Notes: generated by a model from the letters alone, not told the origin. A DNA stretch of 64,000 nucleotides from an uncultured Prevotellaceae bacterium (GCA_947176895.1 CAMWSK010000003.1:62001-126000); one strand, 5' to 3'; counted from the stretch's first letter, positions 50,900 through 60,685 are shown. A program made the numbers and translations.

Positions 50900-53415
50900 C
50901 CGGAAGAGTAGACAAAGCGTTCGTCGGGATTGGCCGGCTCGCCTTGCAGGAGCAGGGGAGCAAACCACTCGGGCACGGCAGGAGCCTTCCCTTTGATGAG
51001 CATGTCCTGCCACTGCTCGTCGGTGAGGCGGTCGCCCATGGGGCGCACGAACTCATAATAGCTGTAGACGGCTCCACGGGTGAGATAGTAGCGGCCTTGC
51101 ATTTCCACTACCACATAGATTTCGTTTGGGAATCCGGCAGCCTCATAGAGGATGCCGTCCTTGGGGCAGTTGCGTATGTTGCGTGTGAACACATCGGCCA
51201 CCTGTGCCACATATCGGTCCGCGCCTTTTATCAGATCCCACGAGTCGTAAACGGCGTCCGGGTCAAGAACCGAAAGGGTGTACCACTCTAAATGTGAACC
51301 TATCTTGTGGATTTCCTCATATTCGGCTTGTGTGAGGCTCTTGCCGGCAAGCTCCTTTTCCGTGGCCCTGCGGCATAGTCCCACCATGTCGGAGAGGGTC
51401 TTGCCCCGTTCGTCCAGCATCTCTGTGAGGAAACCGTTTTGCTCCAGCATCCGGCGGGTGAGTGCGAGCAGGTTTTCCATCTCTTTCCAGAAAGGAAGGT
51501 TCGGCTCCACGTAGCCAAGCACCTTGGGTTCCGGCAGGCCTGCTCCTCCGCACTCGGCTCCGAGCGGCTGTTCGCAGTAGAGTATGGCATCGTGTTTGAG
51601 CAACGCCCACGAGGCCAGTGCCGAATTAAGGTCTTTCAGTTTCCAGGCCCGGGTCTGCATGAACGCCGGCTGCTGTTTGTCGGTCTTCTGCAAGGCGATG
51701 AGCGTGTGCATCCATTTGTTGTATAGGGTGCTGTCCCATCCTGAGAATTGCTTCATGCGTTGGGTCTGCTTTTCCCGTTCTTTTCCGTAATCGCTCCATG
51801 GCTGTTGTTTGTTATGCTCCTTCAGGAGCGAGGTGGCCGTTTCCACTCCCAGAACATCCATCACGTCCAGTCCGGAGGGATAGGCGCGTGGAGCATTGGG
51901 GGCGGGGTCATAGAGTGTGCCCAGGATTTCACCGTCAAAGGTGTATCTTCCCGGCATCATGTTCATTTCGTCCTGAAAGTCCACCGCCTCCTTGGGACGG
52001 ATGCGGTTGTGTGTTTTGAACTCCTGCTGAAGCCACCCGTCTATCTGTGCCACGGCTTCCCGGTTCAGGAAGATGTCGTTGCCCGTGAGATGATGGTTGC
52101 GCATGTATGCGGCCAGGTCCAGGATGGATACGTTGTCGGGGGTGCCCATGAGGAAGGTGAGTGCCCGGTTGATGTTGTGCAGCCGGCGTTGTGCGTCGGG
52201 AACGTCATTGACGAGTGATGCCAGACTGATTGCCTGCTCCAGTTGTGCCCGGTCTTCGCGTTTAAAGCATCCTTTCTGCAGCCACATCATGGCACGGAAG
52301 TATTGTTGGTCTGATTCCTTGCGGGTGTAGTGGCCTCTCGGTTTGAACAGGCTGTAGGGGAATTGGGTGCGGGTGCGGAACAGCGGAGACAATTCATCAC
52401 GGGCGGCCTCGGCCAGTTCCACTTCGCGCAGATAGGTCTGCATGGGCGCACCCTCCATCCACGTCTTCAGGTCTGCCAATTTTTCATCCTCCAGCGCATC
52501 ATGCCCAAGCAGTTTGAGGCCCACGGCACAGTATATGGCATTGTCCATGTCTTGGGCAAGGCGCTGTTCCGGGCAGACGGACAGGCGTTCCTGACATTCC
52601 TGCAACATCAGCCACAGGGCCTTGTGAAGGGATTCCCTCATCAAGTCCCCTTCCAGACTTTTAAGCACGTAGCTGAAGTACATGTGAAAGACCTGCAGCA
52701 TGACGTCTGTGGTGACAAAGTTGGGGACGCTGCAGTAATCGTTGTTCTCGTAGATGTGGAACAATTGCTGGTGGTTGGTGGACTGCAATGCGATGTTGTG
52801 TTCCCGCAACATGCGGGCAAAGGCGGAGTCGGGCTGGAATATCTGGAACGAGTTGACGGCCAAAGCCGGGTTGAGCAACTGCACCCCTTCGGTCGAGGGG
52901 ACGAATTTCTGCCGCTCCAGTTCCTTCATGCGGCGGTCTATGCGCTCCACGAAGGCCTGTTCCTTGGGCGTAAGCTCTATCATGGCATAGGCCCTGGGAT
53001 AGTCTTCCTCCAATGCGGTGTAGTAGCTCTCCACCTGTTGCTGGGTGAGGCCGCTACTGGTGCCTTCCCACGTTTCCCAGCACAGCGAATCGTACCATGT
53101 GGTGTGGTTCCGGAAGAAATGGTTCAGTTCTCCCTCCATGAACCAATGGCCGTGTGTGGCATAGACATAGCTGCGGAGCAGGCGCAGACTGTTGTAGCTG
53201 AGGCGGCTGATGTCCTGATTAAGATCCACGTGGCGTGGCAGGGGCTTGTCCTGCAGCATGAAGAACAGGCTGTCGGGCAACGTGGTGCATGATGTGTCAG
53301 GGGTGATAGTGTCCTCCTCCCCTGACATTTGCGTGGTGGAGCGTGAAGGCTTGTTTTTGCATCCGCACACTGCCAATAGCAGTATGCAAAGGATGATGCT
53401 GTTTCTCGTTCTCAT
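50893..53415 (-). CDS. DUF3160-domain lipoprotein
   Basis: An 840-residue protein with a signal peptide and lipobox (LLAVCGC, Cys about 19). The remainder is mostly alpha-helical, with long regions of DUF3160 character: VTTDVMLQVFHMYFSYVLK, AQDMDNAIYCAVGLKLL, and the C-terminal YVVVEMQGRYYLTRGAVYSYYEF. DUF3160 proteins are large envelope proteins of unknown function. The gene overlaps the CapA-like gene by 7 nt and follows the FG-GAP-like lipoprotein gene by 16 nt. Confidence 0.85.
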   Translation of the reverse strand: MRTRNSIILCILLLAVCGCKNKPSRSTTQMSGEEDTITPDTSCTTLPDSLFFMLQDKPLPRHVDLNQDISRLSYNSLRLLRSYVYATHGHWFMEGELNHFFRNHTTWYDSLCWETWEGTSSGLTQQQVESYYTALEEDYPRAYAMIELTPKEQAFVERIDRRMKELERQKFVPSTEGVQLLNPALAVNSFQIFQPDSAFARMLREHNIALQSTNHQQLFHIYENNDYCSVPNFVTTDVMLQVFHMYFSYVLKSLEGDLMRESLHKALWLMLQECQERLSVCPEQRLAQDMDNAIYCAVGLKLLGHDALEDEKLADLKTWMEGAPMQTYLREVELAEAARDELSPLFRTRTQFPYSLFKPRGHYTRKESDQQYFRAMMWLQKGCFKREDRAQLEQAISLASLVNDVPDAQRRLHNINRALTFLMGTPDNVSILDLAAYMRNHHLTGNDIFLNREAVAQIDGWLQQEFKTHNRIRPKEAVDFQDEMNMMPGRYTFDGEILGTLYDPAPNAPRAYPSGLDVMDVLGVETATSLLKEHNKQQPWSDYGKEREKQTQRMKQFSGWDSTLYNKWMHTLIALQKTDKQQPAFMQTRAWKLKDLNSALASWALLKHDAILYCEQPLGAECGGAGLPEPKVLGYVEPNLPFWKEMENLLALTRRMLEQNGFLTEMLDERGKTLSDMVGLCRRATEKELAGKSLTQAEYEEIHKIGSHLEWYTLSVLDPDAVYDSWDLIKGADRYVAQVADVFTRNIRNCPKDGILYEAAGFPNEIYVVVEMQGRYYLTRGAVYSYYEFVRPMGDRLTDEQWQDMLIKGKAPAVPEWFAPLLLQGEPANPDERFVYSSGC

Positions 53416-53431
53416 ACTATATTATTGTTGC

Positions 53432-53959
53432 TTATTGTGAAACGTGGTTGATGGGCATGCTCAGATGTTTTCGGAAATGAAGCCCGAAGCCCCGGTAGAA
53501 ATATTCATTGCGTATCTTGGTGCTGTCCGGTCCGTATTCCTCTGTGTGTATGCATGCCGGCACGGAATCCCGGCATACGGAGAAGTCCGATAAAGGGTAT
53601 CCCACCCGGGAACCCAGCCAAAAGGGGCGTATGTATCGTCCGCGATACAGATGATAGATGAACAGCCTCCGTCCCTGGGGCCAATAGCGTGTGGGCTTCA
53701 CCACGCCGATGCAAATCTCCGGAATGCCGTCCCCCGTCAGGTCGCCGCAATCGAAGCGGTAAACGGGATAGGCCAGCCGCATGCTGTCGCGCCTCACTCC
53801 GTTCACGTCCAGAAAGAGCATGTGCAAAGAATCGTTAAGTCGTTCCAAATGGATTCTATACGATCCGTGTACATACTCATTATCCTGTGGTCCGCTCTGT
53901 CGGCAAGCAACCGGTAGGCATGCCAGGACGGCGAAAAGAAAACCGTACAAAGCTTTCAT
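53432..53959 (-). CDS. Small lipoprotein with an FG-GAP-like calcium loop
   Basis: A 175-residue protein with a lipobox (LPVAC, Cys about 19). CGDLTGDGIPEICIGV (about 71-86) is a DxDGxxD-type loop as found in FG-GAP/beta-propeller repeats, though only one is present. The rest is beta-rich with many Tyr/Arg. Function unknown. First gene of the minus operon with DUF3160 and CapA-like genes; the promoter was not clearly identified in the gap that carries repeat array E. Confidence 0.72.
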   Translation of the reverse strand: MKALYGFLFAVLACLPVACRQSGPQDNEYVHGSYRIHLERLNDSLHMLFLDVNGVRRDSMRLAYPVYRFDCGDLTGDGIPEICIGVVKPTRYWPQGRRLFIYHLYRGRYIRPFWLGSRVGYPLSDFSVCRDSVPACIHTEEYGPDSTKIRNEYFYRGFGLHFRKHLSMPINHVSQ

Positions 53960-54011
53960 ATATGCAAAAATAAGAATTAATGGCCATATTTTGTATCCGT
54001 AGACCGAACGA

Positions 54012-54077
54012 AAAAAACATGAACATGATTTTAAAAAACATGAACACGTTTTTGAAAAACATGAACATGTTTTCCGT
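54012..54077 (-). repeat. Intergenic 21-nt palindromic repeat, array E (3 units, inverted orientation)
   Basis: Cores begin at 54015, 54036 and 54057, exactly 21 nt apart (AAACATGAACATGATTTTAA, AAACATGAACACGTTTTTGA, AAACATGAACATGTTTTCCG). It lies in the divergent gap between the small lipoprotein gene and lptD, upstream of the lptD promoter. Same orientation as array C. Confidence 0.85.
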
Positions 54078-54134
54078 CATTCATTGCGGTCTTGTATGTT
54101 GGGCGTTGTCGCGCCTCAATAAAGCCATGTCATA

Positions 54135-54167
54135 TTGCCCATAATCCGCTTTTTTGTTGTACCTTTG
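54135..54167 (+). promoter_or_regulatory. Promoter for lptD
   Basis: TTG (54135-54137), 22 nt, TACCTTTG (54160-54167). It overlaps the earliest possible ATG (54154), so the start at 54193 is preferred. Confidence 0.6.
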
Positions 54168-54192
54168 TGGTCTCGTATCCAAGAAAGCACGC

Positions 54193-57117
54193 ATGGGGCA
54201 AGATAAGTTAAGGCTGTTTGCGGTCTGCATAGCGGCAAGCATGATGTTCATGCTTGCTTTTGCGGCTTCACCGTCATTCTATGCCGCGCCCCGTTTTGCG
54301 GGCGCATTCCCCGACACGACAGGCCATGCAACCTCAGATACGCTGGAGTGGGAAGATTCCCTCAGTGCCAATTCTTATGCCGCCCGTCGTCGTGCCCGTT
54401 CCGCAGCGAAGGATTCCACGGAGACACGGAAACTTACGGTGGACAGCGTGCTGAGCACTTTTGGTGCCGACACCATTTCGCAGATGTTACGCCGCGGAGA
54501 AGTGCTTGAGGTGGGCGTGGACAGCAGCAAGCTGGAGAAGCGCCCTTCAATGGATTCCGTGAAGGTAAGTAAAAGTTCCTTGGACGTCCCCGTGACCTAT
54601 ACGGCAAAGGACAGCATCACGTTTGACTATGAGCATTCCCGTGCCACCCTGTTCGGTGACGGAAAGGTCAGCTATGAGAACATGCAACTGGAAGCCGACG
54701 AGATTGCCATGAGCTTGGACAGCAGCATCGTGCATGCTGCCGGAAGAACCGACAGCACCGGAACGGTGAAGGGAAAACCGACCTTCACGCAGGGAAATGA
54801 CGGCTACGAGCCTGACCGCATCAGTTATAATTTCAAGACACGAAAGGCCTTTATCCACAATGTCTACACGCAGCAGGGCGAGGGCTACCTGATCAGTGAG
54901 CAGAGCAAGCGTGACAGCACGGGCACCTTGTTCTTCTCGGGTGGTAAGTATACAACCTGTGACGCCGAACATCCTCATTTCTATATGAAGCTGACCCGCG
55001 GAAAAGCCAAGCCCGGTGAGCGTGCGATTTTCGGGCCTGCCTATCTGGTGGTGGAGGATGTGCCTCTGCCTTTGGCTATTCCTTACGGCTTTTTCCCGTT
55101 CACAAAGAGCTATTCCAGCGGTATCATCATGCCCTCTTATGGCGATGAAACCAGTCGGGGCTTTTATTTGCGCGACGGAGGCTACTATTTTGCCATCAAT
55201 GACAAGATAGACCTTAAGCTGTTGGGTGAAATCTATACCAAAGGTTCGTGGGGATTGTCCGCACACACTACCTACAAGAAGCGTTATCGTTTCAGCGGCA
55301 ACTTCTTTGCCAGTTTCCAAAACACGAAAACAGGCGAGAAGAACATGCCGGACTATGCCGTGAGCAAGAGCTTCAAGGTCACATGGAGCCATCGCCAGGA
55401 TGCGAAGGCCAACCCCACACAGAGCTTCTCGGCCAGCGTGAACTTCGCCACAAGCAGCTACGAACGCAATAACCTGGTTTCAATGTACAATCCTGAGAGC
55501 TATACCCAGAGCACTCGAACCAGTTCCGTGGCTTACAGCAAAACGTTTTCCTCGATAGGACTTACACTCTCGGGTACGTGGAATTTAAGTCAGAACATGC
55601 GCGACAGCTCGCTTTCCATGACGTTGCCCTCCCTGAATATCTCTTTGGCTCGTTTCAATCCTTTTAAACGCAAGAAGAAGGTGGGCGCGGAACGGTGGTA
55701 TGAAAAGATTGCGCTCAGCTACACCGGTACGCTTTCCAATACCATCTCCACCAAGGAGAACCTTCTCTTTAAGAGCAATCTGATAAAGGATTGGAGGAAC
55801 GGTATGCGCCATTCGGTTCCCATCAGTGCTTCGTTTACGTTGTTCAACTATGTGAACATCACTCCGTCGCTTAACTTCACCGACCGTATGTACACCCATA
55901 AGGTGAAGCAACATTGGGATGAGGAGACGCAAACCGTGGCACGTGACACGATTTATGGTTTCAATAACGTATACAACTATAATCTGTCTGTCTCGGCCAA
56001 TACCAAACTTTATGGTATGTACACGCCGGCACCTTGGTTCGGGGGCAAGAAGATTGTTGCCATCCGTCATGTCTTCACCCCCACGGTGAGTTTCAGTTAT
56101 GCTCCCGATTTCGGTCAAAGTCGTTTTGGGTATTGGGATTCATACGTGCGCACCGATGCCGACGGTAATGTCAGCACGGTGAGCTATTCTCCCTATTCGG
56201 GAAGCCTTTATGGTACGGTGTCGAAGGGAAAGACGGGAAGCGTGACGCTGGATGTGTCCAACAATGTGGAGATGAAAGTGCGACGGGACACCACCGATGC
56301 AAAGATAAGTCTTATTGATGAGCTGGGAGCCAACCTCAGTTACAATATGGCGGCTCCGCAACGTAAATGGAGCGACCTTAACATGCGTCTGCGTCTGAAA
56401 CTCACCAAGAGCTACACCTTCAGCATGAATGCCGTCTTCGCCACGTATGCTTATGAAAAAGATGCCAATGGCAACGTCTATGTGGGCAATTCCACCGAAT
56501 GGAGCCATGGCCGCTTCGGTCGCTTCCAGGGCATGAGCCAGAATTTGAGCTATACCTTTAATAACGATACCTTCCGGAAGCTTTTTGGCAAGAAAAAAGG
56601 AAATCAGTCCACTTCGTCAGATGATGAGATTGACGACGAGGAAGAGACAGACCCCGAGATGCAGAATGTCGACCCCGACCGTGCCAAGGCAAAGAATGGG
56701 GCAGAACAGAGTAAGGAGGGGCTGGACGAAGACGGCTATGTGCGCTTCTCTCTTCCTTGGAACTTTAGTGTCTCGTATGGTGTCACTCTTCGCGAAAACA
56801 CTTCAGGGCGCTTCAACGACTCGCGTATGCGTTATCCTTATAAGCTTACCCACACGTTGAATTTCTCGGGCAATGTACGTATATCCAAGGGATGGAATAT
56901 CAATTTCAGCAGCGGTTATGACTTTAACCGCCATAAACTTTCCATGACCACGGCTTCTTTGGCACGTGATTTACATTGCTTCTCCATGTCTTGTTCCATG
57001 GTGATCGCGCCTTATCGCAGCTACAACTTTACGTTCAGTTGCGATGCCGGCACACTGGCCGATGTGTTGAAATGGAAGAAACAGAGCAGCTATTCCAGCA
57101 ATGTGGAATGGTATTGA
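54193..57117 (+). CDS. lptD: LPS-assembly protein LptD (outer membrane)
   Basis: About 974 residues from ATG 54193 (MGQDKLRLF, signal peptide to about residue 30). Residues about 130-280 form the OstA/LptA-like periplasmic domain (ITFDYEHSRATLFGDGKVSYENM region, core DYEHSRATLFGDGKVSYE), followed by a long beta-barrel domain with alternating aromatic strands to the C-terminus (final residues SSNVEWY). LptD with LptE inserts lipopolysaccharide into the outer leaflet. An acidic loop (DDEIDDEEETDPE, about 810-825) lies in the barrel. Two-Cys disulfide pattern of E. coli LptD is not evident. Confidence 0.85.
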   Translation: MGQDKLRLFAVCIAASMMFMLAFAASPSFYAAPRFAGAFPDTTGHATSDTLEWEDSLSANSYAARRRARSAAKDSTETRKLTVDSVLSTFGADTISQMLRRGEVLEVGVDSSKLEKRPSMDSVKVSKSSLDVPVTYTAKDSITFDYEHSRATLFGDGKVSYENMQLEADEIAMSLDSSIVHAAGRTDSTGTVKGKPTFTQGNDGYEPDRISYNFKTRKAFIHNVYTQQGEGYLISEQSKRDSTGTLFFSGGKYTTCDAEHPHFYMKLTRGKAKPGERAIFGPAYLVVEDVPLPLAIPYGFFPFTKSYSSGIIMPSYGDETSRGFYLRDGGYYFAINDKIDLKLLGEIYTKGSWGLSAHTTYKKRYRFSGNFFASFQNTKTGEKNMPDYAVSKSFKVTWSHRQDAKANPTQSFSASVNFATSSYERNNLVSMYNPESYTQSTRTSSVAYSKTFSSIGLTLSGTWNLSQNMRDSSLSMTLPSLNISLARFNPFKRKKKVGAERWYEKIALSYTGTLSNTISTKENLLFKSNLIKDWRNGMRHSVPISASFTLFNYVNITPSLNFTDRMYTHKVKQHWDEETQTVARDTIYGFNNVYNYNLSVSANTKLYGMYTPAPWFGGKKIVAIRHVFTPTVSFSYAPDFGQSRFGYWDSYVRTDADGNVSTVSYSPYSGSLYGTVSKGKTGSVTLDVSNNVEMKVRRDTTDAKISLIDELGANLSYNMAAPQRKWSDLNMRLRLKLTKSYTFSMNAVFATYAYEKDANGNVYVGNSTEWSHGRFGRFQGMSQNLSYTFNNDTFRKLFGKKKGNQSTSSDDEIDDEEETDPEMQNVDPDRAKAKNGAEQSKEGLDEDGYVRFSLPWNFSVSYGVTLRENTSGRFNDSRMRYPYKLTHTLNFSGNVRISKGWNINFSSGYDFNRHKLSMTTASLARDLHCFSMSCSMVIAPYRSYNFTFSCDAGTLADVLKWKKQSSYSSNVEWY

Positions 57118-57141
57118 TACACCTTAATAATAAAGAAGGGG

Positions 57142-57507
57142 TCAGAAAAGCAATAGCTGGGCGGTGTCGTTTTGCGGCTCGGCTTCTGCCGCGCACAAAG
57201 AATGGGTGGTTGCCTCAGAGTCGGCATACGAAGTCATCAGTTCGTCGATGAAATCCAGTTGAATGGCTGCGTCGGGCTTGATGGAATATGTGCCCCATGC
57301 CGTTCTTTTGAAGAGCGAATAGTGACGTCTTGACTGATGCCAAAGATAAAAACGTATCTGCTGATGCAGTCTGTGGAAGTCCAACGAGGACTCAAACAAC
57401 CCATAGTGGAAATTATAGATACGTCTGGCAATGTCGCGCACAGGCAGACCCGCCTGGCCGCAAGAAAGCAGAATGGCAACTATGTCGCGATGATATTCGT
57501 TAGTCAT
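57142..57507 (-). CDS. Small protein of unknown function, winged-helix-like
   Basis: A 121-residue protein. Residues 1-85 read as helices and a short hairpin (DIVAILLSCGQAGLPVRDIARRIYN, quoted core GLPVRDIARRIYN; then QIRFYLWHQSRRH and WGTYSIKP), which fits a winged helix-turn-helix fold. The C-terminal third is acidic and probably flexible. It may bind DNA, but no family is recognised. It lies convergent to lptD, with 24 nt between. Confidence 0.55.
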   Translation of the reverse strand: MTNEYHRDIVAILLSCGQAGLPVRDIARRIYNFHYGLFESSLDFHRLHQQIRFYLWHQSRRHYSLFKRTAWGTYSIKPDAAIQLDFIDELMTSYADSEATTHSLCAAEAEPQNDTAQLLLF

Positions 57508-57576
57508 TTGATTGCAAATTTAATAAATAATGGCTTAATCCAACATGTTTTGTGATGAAATCCGCATAGAATTGTG

Positions 57577-57584
57577 TATCTTTG
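57577..57584 (+). promoter_or_regulatory. -7 box for the lipoprotein gene at 57635
   Basis: TATCTTTG, 50 nt before the ATG; TTTG at 57549-57552 is 24 nt upstream, a slightly long spacer. Confidence 0.5.
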
Positions 57585-57634
57585 TACCAAGACTCGTAGA
57601 AATACAGACTATAACTTAACAAAAGAAAGCAAAA

Positions 57635-58348
57635 ATGAAAAAATTATTCTATGGTGTGGCTTTGGCTGTGACTCTTGTTGCATGTAACAAAGAAATCAGT
57701 CGACATCAGATAGCCGTCATCTATCCCAGTTTCAACGGTCAGAAAGCTGTTTATGCCGACCACACACAGGATAGCATCATTTTGTTGACCTTTGACAGCT
57801 ATCGCTCCATCGTGTATGGCGCAGATGACTGGTTTACGCTTGACCCCGTGATGAAGGATATGGAGGTGAAGTATTCCTATGACAATATGTACAGATTCGT
57901 CATCCCTGTGGAGATGGATGTCAACGCGACCGGTTCGTCCCGTACGGCCCGCGTAGACATCAACAACTATGGAGTCGACTGGAATCAGACGGTCAGCACC
58001 GGCTTCCACCAATATGGCTGGTTGGATGTTTCCCGTCCCATGCCCGTGTATATGACATCGGAAGACAATCAACAAAGAAAAGCTTTGTTTGAGTTGAAGG
58101 ATAGTGCCACTCAGGTTGCCGACAGCATCGAATTCCGCACGGAAAAGGCATGGACACTCACCTCCAAGCAAAATCTCGTGACTATGGACAAGACCTCCGG
58201 TGAGGGTGGCGAGGAATATACGATGGTAAAGCTTTCCCTGTTGCCCAATCTGACTGATAAGGAGTGCATGGATACCCTTCTGCTGCAAAGCAGTGGCGTC
58301 ACCACTCCCATCTATGTGAAGCAGGCCGCAGCCAAGAAAAAAGAATAA
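57635..58348 (+). CDS. Lipoprotein of unknown function
   Basis: A 237-residue protein. Signal peptide with lipobox (TLVAC, Cys about 17), then a beta-rich domain in which each half has Ig/BACON-like strand patterns (DSIILLTFDSYRSIVYGADDWFTL, core ILLTFDSYRSIVYGADDW; TPIYVKQAA at the end). The closing IYVKQ form resembles the last strand of BACON domains seen in Bacteroidetes surface proteins, though this is a weak hint. The mltG gene starts 45 nt downstream. Confidence 0.7.
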   Translation: MKKLFYGVALAVTLVACNKEISRHQIAVIYPSFNGQKAVYADHTQDSIILLTFDSYRSIVYGADDWFTLDPVMKDMEVKYSYDNMYRFVIPVEMDVNATGSSRTARVDINNYGVDWNQTVSTGFHQYGWLDVSRPMPVYMTSEDNQQRKALFELKDSATQVADSIEFRTEKAWTLTSKQNLVTMDKTSGEGGEEYTMVKLSLLPNLTDKECMDTLLLQSSGVTTPIYVKQAAAKKKE

Positions 58349-58393
58349 TCCGGGTGTTGGCGTGCTAACAGCTCTTTTAAAACAGAATGACAG

Positions 58394-59395
58394 ATGAAAA
58401 GGAGGGTACCGTGTGTCCTCTTGGCTATGGTGGTTGTTGCGGGCGTTTCCGCAGCAATCACCTATCATGTTTTCAGAGGAGCCGCCTATAAGGGAGCCGA
58501 ACCCGTGACTCTTTATTTGCGCCCCGGCGACAATCTTTCAGATAAGCTGCAACAGATAGGAGTGCGCACCACGGGTTTGCGTGCGTTGAGCAAGGTGTTC
58601 CGCTTCCGTCAGCGATCCGGGAAATATGTTGTATTTCCCGGCGAAGACATCATCACCATTTTCAGGCGTCTGCGCAACGGGCATCAGGAGCCTGTGAGGC
58701 TGGTGCTTCCCGGACTGAGAACCATGCCCGACATGGCCGGTTTTTTGGCAAGAAAATTGATGATGGACTCGACACAGGTGGCTCGGGCTTTTGCCGACAC
58801 GTCTTTCGTCCAAACCTATGGATATACTCCGGAGACGTTGCCCGCCCTTTTTGTTCCCAACACGTATGAGGTTTATTGGAATGTGTCGCTTTCGGATCTT
58901 TTGCATCGGTTACAGCGTGAGCACGACATCTTCTGGAATACCGGTCGCCTGGCCTTGTGCGAGAGCATCGGGCTGACGCCTGTGGAGGTGGCCACATTGG
59001 CCAGCATTGTAGATGAGGAGACTGCCGTTGATGCGGAAAAACCCGATGTGGCCGGCATGTATCTTAACAGGATGGCCATCTCGATGCCCTTGCAGGCCGA
59101 CCCGACGGTGAAGTTTGCCGTGGGGGATTTCACGTTACGCAGGATAATGAAGAAGCATACCGAGGTGGACAGCCCCTATAATACCTATATATATAAAGGT
59201 CTTCCTCCCGGCCCCATCCGTGTGGCCTCGATAGCGGGAATTGATGCCGTGCTGCACCACACGAAGCATAATTATCTGTACATGTGTGCCAAGGAGGACT
59301 TCTCGGGCACACATAATTTTGCCTCTAACTTCAACGAGCATCTGCGCAATGCCCGCAACTATCAGCGTGCATTGAACAAGAGGAACATCAGGTAA
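58394..59395 (+). CDS. mltG: Endolytic murein transglycosylase MltG (YceG)
   Basis: A 333-residue inner-membrane protein with one N-terminal membrane helix (about 6-25), a LysM-like region, and the YceG catalytic domain. ASIVDEET (203-210) matches the motif of E. coli MltG, which places the catalytic Glu at about 209. YLNRMAISMPLQADPT and PYNTYIYKGLPPGPI are further family blocks. It cleaves nascent glycan strands and sets their length. Likely cotranscribed with the preceding lipoprotein gene. Confidence 0.92.
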   Translation: MKRRVPCVLLAMVVVAGVSAAITYHVFRGAAYKGAEPVTLYLRPGDNLSDKLQQIGVRTTGLRALSKVFRFRQRSGKYVVFPGEDIITIFRRLRNGHQEPVRLVLPGLRTMPDMAGFLARKLMMDSTQVARAFADTSFVQTYGYTPETLPALFVPNTYEVYWNVSLSDLLHRLQREHDIFWNTGRLALCESIGLTPVEVATLASIVDEETAVDAEKPDVAGMYLNRMAISMPLQADPTVKFAVGDFTLRRIMKKHTEVDSPYNTYIYKGLPPGPIRVASIAGIDAVLHHTKHNYLYMCAKEDFSGTHNFASNFNEHLRNARNYQRALNKRNIR

Positions 59396-59420
59396 AGTTT
59401 ATTTCGGACTGCAGAATAAA

Positions 59421-60068
59421 TTATACCATATAGGGGTTGTTGTGCCGTTCAAAGTCTATGTCGGTGGGCGTGCCGTGCCCCGGCAATACGCGTGTTTCGC
59501 CCGGTAGGGTGAAAAGAACTTGTTGTACACTCTGCACCTCCTGCTCCCAGTCGCCTCCCGGCATATCGGTTCTGCCCAGTCCGCACCGAAACAAAGTGTC
59601 ACCGGAGAATACCACGCCAGCTTTTTCCGCATAGAAACTTACGCCTCCCGGTGTGTGGCCCGGCGTATGAAGTACATGGATGGTGGTGGAGCCGAGGGGG
59701 ATGCGGAGACCATGTGTCAGGTCGTAGACGGGTTCCACTTGGGGCATGGGTATATGCAAGCCGCACAGATTGTTCACGAGTTGGGGGTTCCGTTCCCAAA
59801 TCGTCCGCTCCATCGTGTGGCAATGGGGTTGCAACCCATAGCGATTGTGCAGCATGTCTGCGCCAAGCACGTGGTCGAAGTGGGCATGGGTCTGTAGCGA
59901 CAGGGTGGGGTGAAGTCCGGCCTCATCGCAATAGTCCGCTATTTGCTCAAACTCATGTGGGGTCATGCAGCCGCAGTCGATGACGGCGGCTTCGTGGGTC
60001 TCCTCGTCACTCAGCACATAGCAGTTCACGCCCAGTGGGTTGACGGTGAAGGTCTTGATGTTCATCAT
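59421..60068 (-). CDS. Metallo-beta-lactamase-fold hydrolase (glyoxalase II-like)
   Basis: A 215-residue cytoplasmic enzyme. The metal site reads THAHFDHV (about 81-88), followed by HTPGHTPGG (about 133-141), SGDTLF (about 155-160) and the final LPGHG, giving the full set of His/Asp ligands for two metal ions. The family includes hydroxyacylglutathione hydrolase-like proteins and other thioesterases; substrate unknown. It overlaps rsmG by 4 nt and is the last gene of the nhaC-rsmG operon. Confidence 0.9.
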   Translation of the reverse strand: MMNIKTFTVNPLGVNCYVLSDEETHEAAVIDCGCMTPHEFEQIADYCDEAGLHPTLSLQTHAHFDHVLGADMLHNRYGLQPHCHTMERTIWERNPQLVNNLCGLHIPMPQVEPVYDLTHGLRIPLGSTTIHVLHTPGHTPGGVSFYAEKAGVVFSGDTLFRCGLGRTDMPGGDWEQEVQSVQQVLFTLPGETRVLPGHGTPTDIDFERHNNPYMV

Positions 60069-60685
60069 AGGCAGGTATGCACCACTTTTTTTGTTTCAAA
60101 ATAAGGCTCTTCAAAGTAATCGGAGAGGGGCGTGATGTCTGTCAGGGACTTCAGCGGAAGGGTCTCGTGCTCCAGCTCGCCGCCCTTCAGGCAGATGAGT
60201 CCGTTGGGCAGGGCGTTCTGCTGGTTGTGGCTGATGTTCTTGCGAACAATCTTCACCAGGTCGGCCAGGGGCATCACGGCACGCGACACCACATAGTCGA
60301 ATTTCCCTTTTTCTTCTTCGGCGCGACACCATCGGGTGGTCACGTTCTGCAGTCCCAAGGCTTGGGCCACTTCGGTGGTCACCAGAATCTTTTTCTTTAT
60401 GCTGTCCACCAGGTGAAACTGCACTTCAGAAAACAGAATGGCCAAAGGTATGCCGGGGAAACCGCCTCCCGTGCCCAGGTCCATGACACGTGTGCCGGGG
60501 CGGAAACTGATGATTTGGGCAATACCCAAAGAGTGGAGCACATGATGCTCGTAAAGGTTGTCGATATCCTTGCGCGAGATGACGTTAATCTTGGCATTCC
60601 AGTCACGGTAAAGCTCGTCAAGTTGGGCAAACTGTTCGCGCTGGCGCTCGGTCAGCTTCGGAAAATATTTGTCAATCAGTTCCAT
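60065..60685 (-). CDS. rsmG: 16S rRNA (guanine-527-N7)-methyltransferase RsmG
   Basis: A 206-residue SAM-dependent methyltransferase, normal length. It has the N-terminal helical start (LTERQREQFAQLDELYRDWNAKINV region, core LYRDWNAKINVISR about 28-41) and the SAM-binding motif VMDLGTGGGFPGIPLA (about 67-82), then VSRAVMPL. It methylates G527 of 16S rRNA; loss gives low-level streptomycin resistance in other bacteria. It overlaps nhaC by 14 nt and the downstream hydrolase gene by 4 nt. Confidence 0.94.
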   Translation of the reverse strand: MELIDKYFPKLTERQREQFAQLDELYRDWNAKINVISRKDIDNLYEHHVLHSLGIAQIISFRPGTRVMDLGTGGGFPGIPLAILFSEVQFHLVDSIKKKILVTTEVAQALGLQNVTTRWCRAEEEKGKFDYVVSRAVMPLADLVKIVRKNISHNQQNALPNGLICLKGGELEHETLPLKSLTDITPLSDYFEEPYFETKKVVHTCL

